From the NCBI RefSeq assembly GCF_014650455.1, contig NZ_BMUZ01000001.1:248001-312000 (forward strand): DNA of 64,000 nt. The letters run 5' to 3'. Position 1 is the stretch's first letter. Every line of letters begins with the position of its first letter. Shown here piece by piece: positions 1 to 9,571 of the stretch. Source of the stretch: Streptomyces xanthochromogenes. Lineage in GTDB: Bacteria; Actinomycetota; Actinomycetes; Streptomycetales; Streptomycetaceae. The notes beneath the pieces were generated by a model. It worked only from the letters and a program-made list of their open reading frames with translations. It did not search any database and was not told the DNA's origin. A program made the position numbers and the translations under genes.

Positions 1-331
1 CGGCGGCCGGCTCCTCGGGCTCCGGCGCGGGGGCCTCGGGCCGGGGCACCGAGCCGGTGCGCTCGCTCACCGCGTCCGACTCGGCCACCTTGGCGGTGTC
101 GCTCATCGGCGTACGCATCACGACGGGCGGAATGGGGCGCGAGCCCGGGATGTTGATCCGGATCCGCGTCGTCAGCGTGGTCTCGGTCTTCGGCTCGTCC
201 GGTTCGCCGGCGGCCTCAGGAGTGTCCTGGCCCGGTGACGACGGGGTTCCGTAGGGCGGGGTACCCGACGGGTACCCGGCTGTGCCCCGCCCCTGGGGGC
301 CGGAGGACGAACTGTCAGTTTCACGACTCAA
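1..331 (-). CDS. Hypothetical protein, N-terminal part (runs off the window)
   Basis: A minus-strand frame stays open from a TTG codon at 331 to the window edge (110 codons). A GGGAGAG ribosome-binding site lies about 9 nt upstream. The protein begins LSRETDSSSSGPQG and is rich in Ser, Gly and Pro for about 50 residues, followed by a stretch containing TTLTTRIRINIPGSRPIPPVV. The low-complexity N-terminus suggests a cytoplasmic tail of a larger membrane or secreted protein whose body lies outside the window. I do not recognise the family by function. It lies upstream of the mshB gene group in an orientation compatible with co-transcription, with 168 bp between them. Third codon positions are strongly G/C, supporting real coding. 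Confidence 0.7.
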   Translation of the reverse strand, partial: MSRETDSSSSGPQGRGTAGYPSGTPPYGTPSSPGQDTPEAAGEPDEPKTETTLTTRIRINIPGSRPIPPVVMRTPMSDTAKVAESDAVSERTGSVPRPEAPAPEPEEPAA

Positions 332-499
332 GGCTGGTTCTCTCCCGATCGGCTCCGCCACCCGGTCTCGTTCTTGTGGTGCCTCTGTACGGGCGGCTCG
401 GCGGCGCGCACCACCATACTGGCCGCCGCCGTCGCGTACGGGGCGGGCCCGAGAAGGCGTGCCCCGTCCCTCTCTACTGCGTCGCGGCGACCGTGCACG

Positions 500-907
500 T
501 CACTTGCCAAGTCGGGCGGCCGGGGCGCCGGGTTGCGTGAATCCGCCGATCGTGGCGCAGATCACAGCGGCGACCATCCCGCCGAGCAGGAAGGCGTACG
601 ACCCCATTCCGGCGCCGAACACGAAGTCGCCCTCGGGGCGCGAGGCGGTCAGCAGGACGACCGTGATCAGCCAGCCGGCCGCGGGCGCCCCCACTCCGCT
701 CCGGGCGCCGGTCAGTTGCGTACCGGAGTAGAACAGGCCGACCGCACCGGCGAGCGCGAGGACGAGCCCACCCGGGAACCAGGCCGCCTGGACGAGCGCC
801 CCGGCGGCGGCGACGAGGGCACCGAGGACGACGAGCCCCGCGTACAGCGCGATGCGGGCGGCCCTGGAGGGCGTCCTCGTGTCGTCCATGGCCGTACGCG
901 TACTCAT
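500..907 (-). CDS. Small integral membrane protein (DUF6113-like)
   Basis: The 135-residue protein has about four hydrophobic segments (roughly residues 18-40, 45-62, 75-88 and 96-118) and a short charged N-terminus. The start codon overlaps the mshB stop in an ATGA arrangement (904-907), so the two genes are probably translationally coupled and co-transcribed. Small membrane proteins of this kind commonly sit next to mshB in streptomycetes. The function is unknown; the coupling to mycothiol biosynthesis may be only positional. The reading frame is certain, the family name is from memory. Confidence 0.8.
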   Translation of the reverse strand: MSTRTAMDDTRTPSRAARIALYAGLVVLGALVAAAGALVQAAWFPGGLVLALAGAVGLFYSGTQLTGARSGVGAPAAGWLITVVLLTASRPEGDFVFGAGMGSYAFLLGGMVAAVICATIGGFTQPGAPAARLGK

Positions 908-1791
908 TCGCCCACCCCTTCAAACACATCGTGCTCGCGCCGCCCGGCCGCGACCGCCCCGTCGCCGGAGACGAGCTGGTAGTACTCGGTGGTGAAGATC
1001 GGCTGGCCCAGGTCGTTGGAGAGCGCGAAGTAGGGCCCCCGCACGGCGATCTGGGTCGCGTGGGCGCGCATAGCGGCGGTCTTGGCGGCGGCGTACGCGG
1101 TGCCGTCGATCTCGGTGGTGACGTCCGACTCGTCCACTACGCCCGGCACATCGTCGATGACGGCGATGCCGGGAAAGTCGGTGTTCGCCGCGTGCAGCCG
1201 GGCGAAGGCCCGCTCGGCCACCGGGCGGGGCACCCGGTTCCAGTAGATCTTCGCGATGGTGTGCGGCTCGCCGAGCTCCTGGCGGTAGCCGGGCTCGGCG
1301 GCCAGTTCGGCGGCGCGCATGGCGACCCGGTGGGCCTGGATGTGGTCGGGGTGGCCGTAGCCGCCGTCCGGGTCGTAGGTGATCAGGACCTGCGGGCGCA
1401 GCGAACGGATCACCTCCACGAGGTACCCGGCCGCTTCGTCCACGTCCGTGTTCCAGAACGCGCCCGCGCGGTGGTTCTGCTCGGCGCCCATCATCCCGGA
1501 GTCGCGGAAGCGGCCGGGTCCGCCGAGGAAGCGGTGGTCGGTGACGCCCAGGTGCTTCATCGCGGCGGCGAGTTCACCGATGCGATGGGCGCCGAGCCCG
1601 CCCTCCCGGTCGGGCGCGAGATGGGCGAGGTCCGGCGGGATGACCTCGCCCTCCTCGCCGAGCGTGCAGGTCACCAGGGCGACGTGCGCGCCTTCGGCGG
1701 CGTACTTGGCCATGGTGGCGCCGTTGTTGATCGACTCGTCGTCCGGGTGCGCGTGCACCAGGAGGAGACGGCGGGCGGGGAGTTCCGACAT
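904..1791 (-). CDS. mshB: N-acetyl-GlcN-inositol deacetylase MshB (mycothiol biosynthesis)
   Basis: This 295-residue protein belongs to the PIG-L/LmbE zinc deacetylase family. The signature AHPDDE (residues 14-19) supplies zinc ligands and the catalytic Asp, and [10 protein letters not shown] around residue 145 supplies the third ligand. MshB removes the acetyl group from 1-O-(2-acetamido-2-deoxy-glucopyranosyl)-myo-inositol, the second committed step of mycothiol synthesis in the cytoplasm. The length matches MshB (about 290-300 residues) rather than the related mycothiol-conjugate amidase Mca. The ATG at 1791 is followed directly by the conserved strand [10 protein letters not shown]. It is coupled to the membrane-protein gene downstream by a 4-nt overlap. 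Presence of mycothiol synthesis itself indicates an actinobacterium. Confidence 0.93.
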   Translation of the reverse strand: MSELPARRLLLVHAHPDDESINNGATMAKYAAEGAHVALVTCTLGEEGEVIPPDLAHLAPDREGGLGAHRIGELAAAMKHLGVTDHRFLGGPGRFRDSGMMGAEQNHRAGAFWNTDVDEAAGYLVEVIRSLRPQVLITYDPDGGYGHPDHIQAHRVAMRAAELAAEPGYRQELGEPHTIAKIYWNRVPRPVAERAFARLHAANTDFPGIAVIDDVPGVVDESDVTTEIDGTAYAAAKTAAMRAHATQIAVRGPYFALSNDLGQPIFTTEYYQLVSGDGAVAAGRREHDVFEGVGE

Positions 1792-1870
1792 GGGGCAAGC
1801 CTACGAGGCCGGGGCCGGGCGGCGCCCCGGCCGCCGGGCCGCTCGCGGGGATCGGTACGGGCCGCCCCGG

Positions 1871-2065
1871 CTAGAACTTGATCCCGCCGATCATTCCGGC
1901 CACGTTGCTGGTGACCTGGCTGATGGTCGGGGCGATGGACGAACTCGCCAGGTAGAAGCCCAACAGGACGCAGATCGCCGCGTGTCCGCCCTTGAGCCCG
2001 GATTTCCGGACCAGCAGGAAGACGACGATCGCCAGCAGCACCACCGCCGAAATCGAGAGTGCCAC
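1871..2065 (-). CDS. Small hydrophobic protein, two transmembrane segments
   Basis: A 64-residue protein starts at a GTG (2065) preceded by a GGAGGTG ribosome-binding site at optimal spacing. It has hydrophobic helices at about residues 3-18 and 29-45 and ends with a Gly/Ile-rich tail. The size, strong ribosome-binding site and position 79 bp upstream of mshB on the same strand support a real gene that may lead the mshB transcript. The function is unknown; small double-spanning proteins like this are frequent and poorly characterised in Streptomyces. The upstream 191 bp to the divergent peptidase gene must hold both promoters; it includes a short inverted repeat ACGGAT/ATCCGT at 2149-2167. 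Confidence 0.75.
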   Translation of the reverse strand: MALSISAVVLLAIVVFLLVRKSGLKGGHAAICVLLGFYLASSSIAPTISQVTSNVAGMIGGIKF

Positions 2066-2256
2066 GGCGGTTCACCTCCATCTGTTCCGGTGGTCGGACG
2101 GACCCAGCAACACGTGTACGGCCAGCGGGTTGATACCCACTGAGTGCTACGGATCATAACTATCCGTGGGAAGGCATTGATCGGGGCACGGGCGCACAAG
2201 GGGCGCACGTGGCTCGCACCCGAGCGGGTCCCGCGGCCTGCGACTAGGTTCCCCTC

Positions 2257-4428
2257 ATGACGACCACCGCATCGAGGCACCCGGAGGACCCCGGGCGGCT
2301 CTCGTTCCCCCGGCACTCAGCACGTACCCAGCGCTTCACGCTCGGTGCGCCCCGCGCCGTCACCGTGTCGCCGGACGGCGAGCGGATCGCCTTCCTGCGC
2401 TCGCCGTCCGGCACCGAACGCGCCAACGGGCTCTGGGTGCTGGACCTGGTACGCGGCGGCGCGGAGCGGATCGCGGCGGACCCCGTGGCGCTGCTCGGCG
2501 GCACCGAGGAACGCCTTTCCGCGCAGGAGCGGGCGCGGCGCGAGCGCAGCCGGGAGGGCTCGGCCGGAATCGTCGGCTACGCCACCGACGCGGCCGTGGA
2601 GCTCGCGGCCTTCGCCCTGTCGGGGCGTCTGTTCACCGCCGAGCTGCGGGCCGGCACCGCGCGCGAGCTGCCGGTGCCGGGCCCGGTGCTCGACCCCCGC
2701 CCCTCCCCCGACGGTCGCCATGTGGCCTATGTGGCCCGGGGCGCGCTGCGGGTCGTGGGAGCGGAGGGCGACGGCGACCGGGCGCTCGCCGAGCCCGAGT
2801 CGCCCGAAGTGACGTACGGGCTGGCCGAGTTCATCGCGGCGGAGGAGATGTCCCGCACCCGCGGCCACTGGTGGAGCCCCGACTCGGACCGCCTGCTGGT
2901 CGCCCGCGCGGACGAGACGCCGGTGCGGCGCTGGTGGATCGCGGACCCGGCCAACCCCGGACAGGAGCCGTCCCGGGTCGCCTATCCGGCGGCGGGCACG
3001 CCCAACGCCGAGGTGCGGCTCTTCCTGTACGCGCTCGACGGCGGCCGTACCGAGGTGCTCTGGGACCGGGCCCGCCATCCCTATCTGGCCAGGGTCCACT
3101 GGTCCCCGGACGGGGCTCCGCTGCTGCTCGTCCAGTCCCGGGACCAGCGCGTCCAGCACCACCTCGCGGTGGACCCGGCCTCCGGTACCACCCGTACGGT
3201 GCACGTGGACGAGGACGCCGACTGGCTCGAACTGCTGCCGGGCGTCCCGGCCTGGGCGCCCGACGGGCGTCTGGTGCGGATCGCCGACGAGGCCGGGGCG
3301 CGGGTCCTCGCCGTGGGCGACCGCACGCTGACCGGGCCGCAGCTGCACGTCAGGGCGGTGCTCGACATCGGCGCGAACGATGTGCTGATCTCCGCGTCCG
3401 TGGGCGCCGAGGTCCCCTCGGCGGCGGCCGGTGCCCCCGAGACCGGCGAGATCCATGTGTATCGCGTCAACGAGCTGGGTACCCAACGCGTCTCGGAGGG
3501 CGCCGGCGTCCACACGGCCGTGCGCTCCGGGGCGGTCACGGTGCTGAGCTCCGCCCGGCCCGACCGTCCGGGGGCGACGGTCCAGGTGCTGCGGGACGGC
3601 AAGGAACTGGCCAAGATCGCGTCATATGCCGCCACGCCGGACCTCTCGGTGTCGCTCCGGCTGACCGAAGGGGGCGCACAGCGCATCCCGTGCGCCGTGC
3701 TGCTCCCCTCCCACTACCGCGAGGGCGAAGGACCGCTGCCCGTACTCATGGATCCGTACGGCGGCCCGCACGGACAGCGGGTGGTGGCCGCGCACAACGC
3801 GCACCTCACCTCGCAGTGGTTCGCGGACCAGGGCTTCGCGGTGGTCGTCGCGGACGGGCGCGGCACCCCGGGCCGCTCGCCCGGCTGGGAGAAGTCGGTC
3901 AGGGACGACTTCACGCTCGCCCTGGACGACCAGATCGAGGCCCTGCACGGCCTGGCGGGCACGTATCCGCTGGATCTCGGCCGGGTGGCGATGCGGGGCT
4001 GGTCCTTCGGCGGCTACCTCTCCGCGCTGGCCGTGCTGCGCCGCCCCGATGTGTTCCACGCCGGGATCGCGGGCGCGCCGGTGACGGACTGGGAGCTGTA
4101 CGACACCCACTACACCGAGCGCTATTTGGGCGATCCCACCGAGAACGCGGCCGTCTATTCCGCCAACTCCCTTGCCAGCCAGGGCAAGTTGACACAACCG
4201 GCCGAACCGGCACGTCCGCTGATGGTCATTCACGGCATGGCGGACGACAACGTGGTGGTGGCCCACACCCTGCGGCTCTCCTCCGCCCTCCTGGCGGCCG
4301 GCCGTCCCCACGAGGTGCTGCCGCTCACCGGCGTGACGCACATGACCCCGCAGGAACAGGTCGCCGAGAACCTGCTGCTGCTCCAAGTCGACTTCCTGAA
4401 GCGGTCGTTGGGGCTCGCACAGGCCTAG
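2257..4428 (+). CDS. S9 family prolyl oligopeptidase / dipeptidyl peptidase
   Basis: The 723-residue protein has an N-terminal beta-propeller (about residues 30-460, with repeated SPDG/SPDS blades of the DPP-IV N-terminal type) and a C-terminal alpha/beta-hydrolase peptidase domain. The catalytic triad reads Ser583 in GWSFGGYLS, Asp663 in HGMADDNVV and His695 in GVTHMTPQ. There is no signal peptide, so it likely acts in the cytoplasm, cleaving short peptides. Its neighbour operon imports oligopeptides, which would deliver suitable substrates; that link is inference. It stands alone, divergent from the mshB group. The ATG start follows a moderately purine-rich region without a strong ribosome-binding site. 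Length and motif order fit the family fully. Confidence 0.92.
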   Translation: MTTTASRHPEDPGRLSFPRHSARTQRFTLGAPRAVTVSPDGERIAFLRSPSGTERANGLWVLDLVRGGAERIAADPVALLGGTEERLSAQERARRERSREGSAGIVGYATDAAVELAAFALSGRLFTAELRAGTARELPVPGPVLDPRPSPDGRHVAYVARGALRVVGAEGDGDRALAEPESPEVTYGLAEFIAAEEMSRTRGHWWSPDSDRLLVARADETPVRRWWIADPANPGQEPSRVAYPAAGTPNAEVRLFLYALDGGRTEVLWDRARHPYLARVHWSPDGAPLLLVQSRDQRVQHHLAVDPASGTTRTVHVDEDADWLELLPGVPAWAPDGRLVRIADEAGARVLAVGDRTLTGPQLHVRAVLDIGANDVLISASVGAEVPSAAAGAPETGEIHVYRVNELGTQRVSEGAGVHTAVRSGAVTVLSSARPDRPGATVQVLRDGKELAKIASYAATPDLSVSLRLTEGGAQRIPCAVLLPSHYREGEGPLPVLMDPYGGPHGQRVVAAHNAHLTSQWFADQGFAVVVADGRGTPGRSPGWEKSVRDDFTLALDDQIEALHGLAGTYPLDLGRVAMRGWSFGGYLSALAVLRRPDVFHAGIAGAPVTDWELYDTHYTERYLGDPTENAAVYSANSLASQGKLTQPAEPARPLMVIHGMADDNVVVAHTLRLSSALLAAGRPHEVLPLTGVTHMTPQEQVAENLLLLQVDFLKRSLGLAQA

Positions 4429-4644
4429 CCGGCCGGGCTCGGAGACGGCCGGCCGGGCACCCAGGAGGCGCCCGGCCGGCCCACGGCACCCGCACGGCCG
4501 TACGGTGCTCACCGTGCCATGTCCGCATATCGGCGCCGCGACGGGCATGTTGCCCGTGTGTTACGGAAATTGATGCCCTTTTAGCGTGAGATTCCGGATA
4601 CCCCGGAAGCCTGTCAAGCACGCCGCCGCACCGAAGACAGAAAT

Positions 4645-4655
4645 CTTGGGCCAAG
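4645..4655. promoter_or_regulatory. Perfect 11-bp palindrome upstream of importer operon 1
   Basis: CTTGG-G-CCAAG lies 37 bp upstream of the candidate -35 box, in the 354-bp gap between the S9 peptidase and the importer operon. Position and symmetry suit an operator. The flank reads TTGGGCCAAGT, resembling TTGGGCCTAAGT upstream of importer operon 2. The rest of the gap (4429-4691) shows no credible gene. Confidence 0.35.
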
Positions 4656-4691
4656 TTATCCGGGGAGTTCACCTTGGCCTGCTCGAACCCC

Positions 4692-4720
4692 TTGACTGGC
4701 GCCGCCGCACGCATGAATGT
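4692..4720 (+). promoter_or_regulatory. Candidate sigma-HrdB-type promoter for importer operon 1
   Basis: TTGACT (4692-4697) and GAATGT (4715-4720) are separated by 17 bp, close to the housekeeping consensus. Transcription would start near 4727, giving a leader of about 55 nt that contains the GGAGGG ribosome-binding site (4768-4773) 9 nt before the ATG at 4783. Seen in sequence only; no transcription data. Confidence 0.5.
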
Positions 4721-4782
4721 TCCGATCAACAAATGACGCAGTGGCGCCTGCTGAATCCTTCCTGTGCGGAGGGCAATGCGAA

Positions 4783-7410
4783 ATGAAGAGTTCCACTAGA
4801 GCTGCCATGGAACCATCCGGTCCACTTCCCGGCGAGGGACAAAGTCCCGATCCGGCCGACGGTTTAGAAGTAAAGACGAGTGAGCTGGTCGGACGCTCCC
4901 CGGGGCGTCTGGCGTGGATCCGGTTCAAACGCGACAAGGTCGGAATCCTGTGTGCCTTTACGGTCCTGGGATTCATTGTGATCGCGCTGGCTGCTCCACT
5001 CATCTCCAAGCTGTACGGAAAAGATCCTTACCAGCTGTACGGGCAGGACCGCGGGCTGCTGAACAGCTACGGCACACCGCTCAAGCCCAACGGCGGCATC
5101 GACGGGGATTTCTGGTTCGGCCTCGAACCGCACCTCGGCCGCGACGTGTTCACGCTGTTGATCTACGGCATTCGCACCTCCCTGCTCATCGCCCTCGCGG
5201 TCACCGTGGTCGCGGTCATCATCGGGGTCCTGGTGGGTCTTGTGCAGGGGTACATGGGAGGCAGGACCGACTACTTCCTCGGCCGGTTCTCCGACCTGAT
5301 GCTGTCGTTCCCGCAGCAGCTGTTCTTCATCGCCTTCACCCCGGTGATCGTGGCGCTGTTCGTCTCGCCCACCGACGACGAGCCGACCTACGTCCGGGTG
5401 GTCGCACTGATCCTGGTCCAGCTGATCCTCGGCTGGATGACGATCGGCAGGCTCATCAGGGCACAGGTGCTCTCCCTGCGGGAGCGCGAGTTCATCGAGG
5501 CGGCCCGGCTCAGCGGCGCCTCGGGCTGGCGCATCATCCGCAAGGAGCTGCTGCCCAACATCTGGTCGACCGTGCTCGTGCAGTCGACCCTGCTGCTGCC
5601 GGTCAACGTCACGGCGGAGGCGGGGCTCTCCTATCTCGGCGTGGGAGTGCACAACCCCACGCCCGACTGGGGGCTGCTCTACGGCCCGACCGCCGCGTGC
5701 AGCAGCGGCGGGGCGAGCGGCGGCGGCAGCGGCTCCGACTCGGGCAAGAAGGCCACGGTGACGAACTTCGGCGTCGGCACCAAGGCCGACTCCACCGGGC
5801 CGGCCCCGGCGGTCGACGGCGCCAAGAACGGCGGCACCGCCTACAGCCTGGACCAGGCCGGCTTCGACTACCTGGACCCGGGCCAGCAGTACGTGAGCGA
5901 CCAGCTGTCGGTGCAGCTGCTCTACAACCGCTCGCTCACCGGCTACAAGATCGACCCGAAGACCGGCAAGACGATCATCGTCGGCGACCTCGCCACCGAC
6001 AGCGGCACGCCGTCGGACGGCTCCAAGACCTGGACGTACACCCTGAAGGACGGGGTGAAGTTCGAGGACGGCACGCCGATCACCACCAAGGACATCAAGT
6101 ACGGCATCGAGCGGCTCTTCGCGGACTACGAGACGCAGGGCCCGCAGTACGTCCAGAAGTGGCTGTACGGGCCCGACTACCGCAAGCAGTACACCGGCCC
6201 GTACGACGGCAAGGAGATCCCGAACGAGAAGATCTCCACCCCGGACGACAAGACGATCGTCTTCCACTTCCTGGCGCCGCACGCGGACACCCCGTACGCG
6301 ATGGCGATGCCCAACATCTCGCCGGTCCCGAAGGCCAAGGACGACAAGCAGAAGTACAACAACCACCCGGTGTCCAGCGGTCCGTACAAGATCGAGAGCT
6401 ACCAGCCGGGCAAGTCGCTGACGTTCGTGCGCAACACCAACTGGGACCCGAAGACCGACCCGATCCGGAACGCCTACCCGGACAAGTGGCAGTTCCAGCT
6501 GGGCATCGCGGAGCCGGGTCTGACCAACCGGCTCTCGGCCGACACCGGCACCGACAAGTTCGCCATCAACATGTCGGGCTCGGCGGACCCGTCGAAGATG
6601 CAGACGCTCACCTCGGACCCGCAGTACAAGGGCCGGACGGTCAACGAGTACCAGCCCTACGTCGAGGTGTTCAACCTGAACACCAAGCGGATCAAGGACC
6701 CGAAGGTCCGCCAGGCGCTGGCCTACGCGTTCCCGATGACGCAGGTCCAGCAGGCCTTCGGCGGTGGCGCGCAGGGCGACCTCGGCACCACGCTGCTGAG
6801 CCCGACCGTGGCCGGCTGGAAGAAGTTCGACCCGTTCGGCAAGCTCGCCAAGCCGATGGGCGACCCGGAGAAGTCGCTCCAGCTGCTCAAGGACGCGGGC
6901 GTGACCACCCCGTACAAGATCTCCCTCGCGTACGCGAACACGCCGCGCTGGGACACCGTCACGCTGACCATCCAGAAGGCGCTGGAGAAGGCCGGGTTCA
7001 AGGTCGAGCGCAAGGCCATCGACCCGACGTCGTACTACACGGTGGTCGGCAAGGTGGACACCCCGTACGACATGTACCGCACCGGCTGGGGCGCGGACTG
7101 GCCCAACGGCTCGACCGTCGTGCCCCCGACGCTGGACGGACGCAACCTTCAGGACGGCACCAACAACTACTCGTTCCTGAACGACCCGAAGGTCAACTCC
7201 GAGATCGACCGCATCAACCAGATCACCGATCTGCCGCAGCAGGCAGCGGCCTGGGAGCAGCTCTCCGAGTACGTCCTGCAGACGGACACCTCGCAGATCC
7301 CGTTCATCTTCGACAAGTACTTCAACCTGTACGGCTCGGGCCTGGGCGGCGTCACCTACAACCAGGTCTACGGAACGATCAACCCGAACTCGATCTTCGT
7401 GAAGCAGTAG
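4783..7410 (+). CDS. Fusion of DppC-type permease (truncated) and family 5 solute-binding protein
   Basis: One uninterrupted 875-residue frame joins two importer subunits. Residues 1-305 are a DppC-like permease: a cytoplasmic N-terminus, a first membrane segment at about 54-74, and the EAA loop containing EFIEAARLSGASGWR. It stops right after the fifth membrane segment, at PDWGLLYGPTAA, so the final helix and the usual C-terminal DALDP tail are missing. Residues 306-875 are a periplasmic-type oligopeptide-binding protein that begins at CSSGGASGGG, exactly where a lipoprotein normally starts after signal removal, and contains the family 5 feature set (DGVKFEDGTPITTKDIKYG, RQALAYAFPM). The break after helix 5 places the binding domain outside the cell. 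Either this is a natural fusion created by deletion between the two genes or an assembly error. The ATG at 4783 has a GGAGGG ribosome-binding site. Confidence 0.85.
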   Translation: MKSSTRAAMEPSGPLPGEGQSPDPADGLEVKTSELVGRSPGRLAWIRFKRDKVGILCAFTVLGFIVIALAAPLISKLYGKDPYQLYGQDRGLLNSYGTPLKPNGGIDGDFWFGLEPHLGRDVFTLLIYGIRTSLLIALAVTVVAVIIGVLVGLVQGYMGGRTDYFLGRFSDLMLSFPQQLFFIAFTPVIVALFVSPTDDEPTYVRVVALILVQLILGWMTIGRLIRAQVLSLREREFIEAARLSGASGWRIIRKELLPNIWSTVLVQSTLLLPVNVTAEAGLSYLGVGVHNPTPDWGLLYGPTAACSSGGASGGGSGSDSGKKATVTNFGVGTKADSTGPAPAVDGAKNGGTAYSLDQAGFDYLDPGQQYVSDQLSVQLLYNRSLTGYKIDPKTGKTIIVGDLATDSGTPSDGSKTWTYTLKDGVKFEDGTPITTKDIKYGIERLFADYETQGPQYVQKWLYGPDYRKQYTGPYDGKEIPNEKISTPDDKTIVFHFLAPHADTPYAMAMPNISPVPKAKDDKQKYNNHPVSSGPYKIESYQPGKSLTFVRNTNWDPKTDPIRNAYPDKWQFQLGIAEPGLTNRLSADTGTDKFAINMSGSADPSKMQTLTSDPQYKGRTVNEYQPYVEVFNLNTKRIKDPKVRQALAYAFPMTQVQQAFGGGAQGDLGTTLLSPTVAGWKKFDPFGKLAKPMGDPEKSLQLLKDAGVTTPYKISLAYANTPRWDTVTLTIQKALEKAGFKVERKAIDPTSYYTVVGKVDTPYDMYRTGWGADWPNGSTVVPPTLDGRNLQDGTNNYSFLNDPKVNSEIDRINQITDLPQQAAAWEQLSEYVLQTDTSQIPFIFDKYFNLYGSGLGGVTYNQVYGTINPNSIFVKQ

Positions 7411-7421
7411 TACCTGCGGCT

Positions 7422-7456
7422 CGGTTCCCCCGGCCCCGACCGGGCCGGGGGAACCG
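7422..7456 (+). terminator. 15-bp hairpin between binding-protein gene and permease gene
   Basis: CGGTTCCCCCGGCCC (7422-7436) pairs perfectly with 7442-7456 around a 5-nt loop. No T-run follows, so it more likely stabilises the upstream message or causes partial termination than fully stops transcription. Equivalent hairpins follow the binding-protein genes of the other two importer operons. Confidence 0.65.
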
Positions 7457-7479
7457 CATAGCGACGGAAGAGCCATTCC

Positions 7480-8457
7480 ATGTTCCGTTTCCTCGTGCGC
7501 CGCGTGCTCGGTGCCGTGGTCATCCTGCTGCTTATCAGCATGATCACCTATTTCCTCTTCTTCGCCCTGCCTTCCGATCCGGCACTGCTTTCCTGTGGCA
7601 AACAATGCGATCCACAGAATGTCGCCCTGATCCGGAAGAACCTCGGGCTCAACCTGCCGATCTGGACGCAGTACTGGCATTACATGGTCGGCATTTTCGC
7701 CGGCCGCCACATGCCGGTCGGTGACTGCCCAGCGCCCTGTTTCGGCTATTCCTTCGCCAATCAGCAGCCGGTCTGGGGCACGATCGCCGACAGTTATCCG
7801 ACCACGCTGACCCTCGCGGTCGGCGGCGCCGCGACCTTCCTCACCATCGGCGTCTCGCTCGGTCTCGTCTCGGCCTGGCGCCAGGGCACGGTCTTCGACC
7901 GCATCGCGAGCGCCACGTCACTGCTCGGGCAGTCGGTGCAGATCTACTTCATCGGGCCACTGGCGATCCTGCTCTTCTCCACCAAACTGGGCTGGCTGGA
8001 CCGGGGGCACGACGTGGACTGGGCGCACGACGCCTGGGGTTCGGTGACCGGCATGATCCTGCCCTGTCTGGTCCTGTCGGTGATCTTCTGGTCCAACTAC
8101 AGCCGCCAGACACGGTCGTTGATGGTCGAGCAGCTCTCGGAGGACCACATCAGGGCGGCCCGCGCCAAGGGCATGTCGTCGCGCTACGTCTTCCTGCGGT
8201 ACGCACTGCGCGGCGCGATGGCCACCATCATCACCATCTTCGGCGTGGACCTGAGCGCGGTGCTCGGCGGCGCGATCATCACCGAGGTCACCTTCGGCCT
8301 GCACGGGCTCGGCCTGCTCTCGGTGCAGGCGGTACTGCGCAGCGATCTGCCGCTGGAGATGGCCGTCATGCTCATCGGCGCCACCCTCATCGTCGTCTGC
8401 AACATCGTCGTGGACCTGGCGTACGCCTTCATCGACCCCCGGATCAGGCTCGCCTGA
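7480..8457 (+). CDS. Oligopeptide ABC transporter permease, DppB type
   Basis: A 325-residue inner-membrane subunit with the DppB fold: N-terminal helix (about 10-30), a long extracytoplasmic stretch (31-100) containing Cys residues, and then five more helices. The EAA coupling loop reads EDHIRAARAKGMSSRYVFLR and the C-terminus ends FIDPRIRLA, as in this family. It would form the channel with the DppC-type domain of the preceding fusion protein. The start ATG at 7480 is preceded by GACGGAAGAG. It is longer between helices 1 and 2 than many DppB proteins, with the extra cysteines CGKQC and DCPAPC possibly forming disulfides; that is inference. Confidence 0.92.
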   Translation: MFRFLVRRVLGAVVILLLISMITYFLFFALPSDPALLSCGKQCDPQNVALIRKNLGLNLPIWTQYWHYMVGIFAGRHMPVGDCPAPCFGYSFANQQPVWGTIADSYPTTLTLAVGGAATFLTIGVSLGLVSAWRQGTVFDRIASATSLLGQSVQIYFIGPLAILLFSTKLGWLDRGHDVDWAHDAWGSVTGMILPCLVLSVIFWSNYSRQTRSLMVEQLSEDHIRAARAKGMSSRYVFLRYALRGAMATIITIFGVDLSAVLGGAIITEVTFGLHGLGLLSVQAVLRSDLPLEMAVMLIGATLIVVCNIVVDLAYAFIDPRIRLA

Positions 8458-8484
8458 CGCCCGCAGACTCCAGGAGAACCATCC

Positions 8485-9552
8485 GTGTCCACCCTGAGCC
8501 AGACCGCCGCCGGGCCCGGCACCGCGCCGGCGTCCTCCTTCCTGTCGGTCCGCGACCTGTACGTCCACTTCGCCACCGAGGACGGCACCGTCAAAGCCGT
8601 CGACGGGCTCTCCTTCGACCTGGAGCGCGGCTCCACGCTGGGCATCGTCGGCGAGTCGGGCTCCGGCAAGTCGGTGACCAACCTCGCGGTGCTGGGGCTC
8701 CACAACCCGCTCAACACCGCCATCCAGGGCGAAATCCTGTTGGACGGACAGGAGTTGACCGGTGCGAGCGAACGCCAGCTGAACCGGCTGCGCGGCAAGA
8801 AGATGGCGATGATCTTCCAGGATTCGCTGGCCGCGCTCTCGCCGTTCTACACGGTGGGCCGGCAGATCGCCGAGCCCTTCATGAAGCACACCGGCGCCAC
8901 CCGCCGCGAGGCGCGGGCCCGGGCCGTGGAGATGTTGCGCAGGGTCGGCATCCCGCAGCCCGACCTGCGCGTGGACGACTATCCGCACCAGTTCTCCGGC
9001 GGCATGCGCCAGCGCGCGATGATCGCGATGGCGCTGGTCTGCGACCCGGACCTGGTGATCGCGGACGAGCCCACCACCGCGCTCGACGTGACGGTGCAGG
9101 CGCAGATCCTCGATCTGCTCAAGGACCTCCAGCAGGAGACCGGCGCGGCGATCATCATCATCACGCACGACCTGGGGGTGATCGCCAAGACCGCCGACCA
9201 CGTCATGGTGATGTACGCAGGCCGGTGCGTGGAGCGCGGCACCGTCAAGGAGGTCATGCAACGACCCCAACACCCCTACACGTGGGGCCTGTTGAGTTCG
9301 GTACCGCGACTGGACTCCTCGGTGGACACCCCGCTCGTGCCGATCCCCGGCGCCCCGCCGAGCCTGCTCTCGCCGCCGCCGGGCTGCCCCTTCCACCCCC
9401 GGTGCGGCTTCACCGACCAGGTGGCGGGCGGGATCTGCGCCACCGCCCGGCCCGAACTGCCCGAAGGTGAACGACGCGGCTCCGCCTGCCATTTGACGGC
9501 CACCCAGAAGGAAGCCGTCTTCATCGAGCAGATCCACCCCAGGCTGCGCTGA
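8485..9552 (+). CDS. Oligopeptide ABC transporter ATP-binding protein, DppD type
   Basis: The 355-residue cytoplasmic ATPase has Walker A GESGSGKS, signature motif [12 protein letters not shown], Walker [13 protein letters not shown] and the switch His in ITHDLGV. The C-terminal extension contains the Cys-rich [12 protein letters not shown] motif of oligopeptide ATPases, which in relatives can bind a metal cluster. The start is GTG at 8485 after CAGGAGAACC, 28 bp beyond the permease stop. It pairs with the next gene product to power the importer. Nothing unusual in length or motifs. Confidence 0.93.
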   Translation: MSTLSQTAAGPGTAPASSFLSVRDLYVHFATEDGTVKAVDGLSFDLERGSTLGIVGESGSGKSVTNLAVLGLHNPLNTAIQGEILLDGQELTGASERQLNRLRGKKMAMIFQDSLAALSPFYTVGRQIAEPFMKHTGATRREARARAVEMLRRVGIPQPDLRVDDYPHQFSGGMRQRAMIAMALVCDPDLVIADEPTTALDVTVQAQILDLLKDLQQETGAAIIIITHDLGVIAKTADHVMVMYAGRCVERGTVKEVMQRPQHPYTWGLLSSVPRLDSSVDTPLVPIPGAPPSLLSPPPGCPFHPRCGFTDQVAGGICATARPELPEGERRGSACHLTATQKEAVFIEQIHPRLR

Positions 9553-9571
9553 CAAGGATGCGGACATCGTC

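Noticed and set aside
4586..4786. A 66-codon frame ending in ATGA overlap with the fusion gene start
   Set aside because: It covers the candidate promoter and palindrome, has no ribosome-binding site and no codon bias; the overlap is chance.
7422..7456. Full operon terminator between binding-protein and permease genes
   Set aside because: There is no T-run, and the permease and ATPases downstream are needed for the same importer and have no evident promoter of their own.
4864..7710. A 948-codon open frame on the minus strand opposite the permease/binding-protein fusion
   Set aside because: It is the antisense shadow of strongly biased GC-rich coding sequence; its translation is Val/Arg/Asp-rich without motifs, and the plus strand has clear ABC domains.
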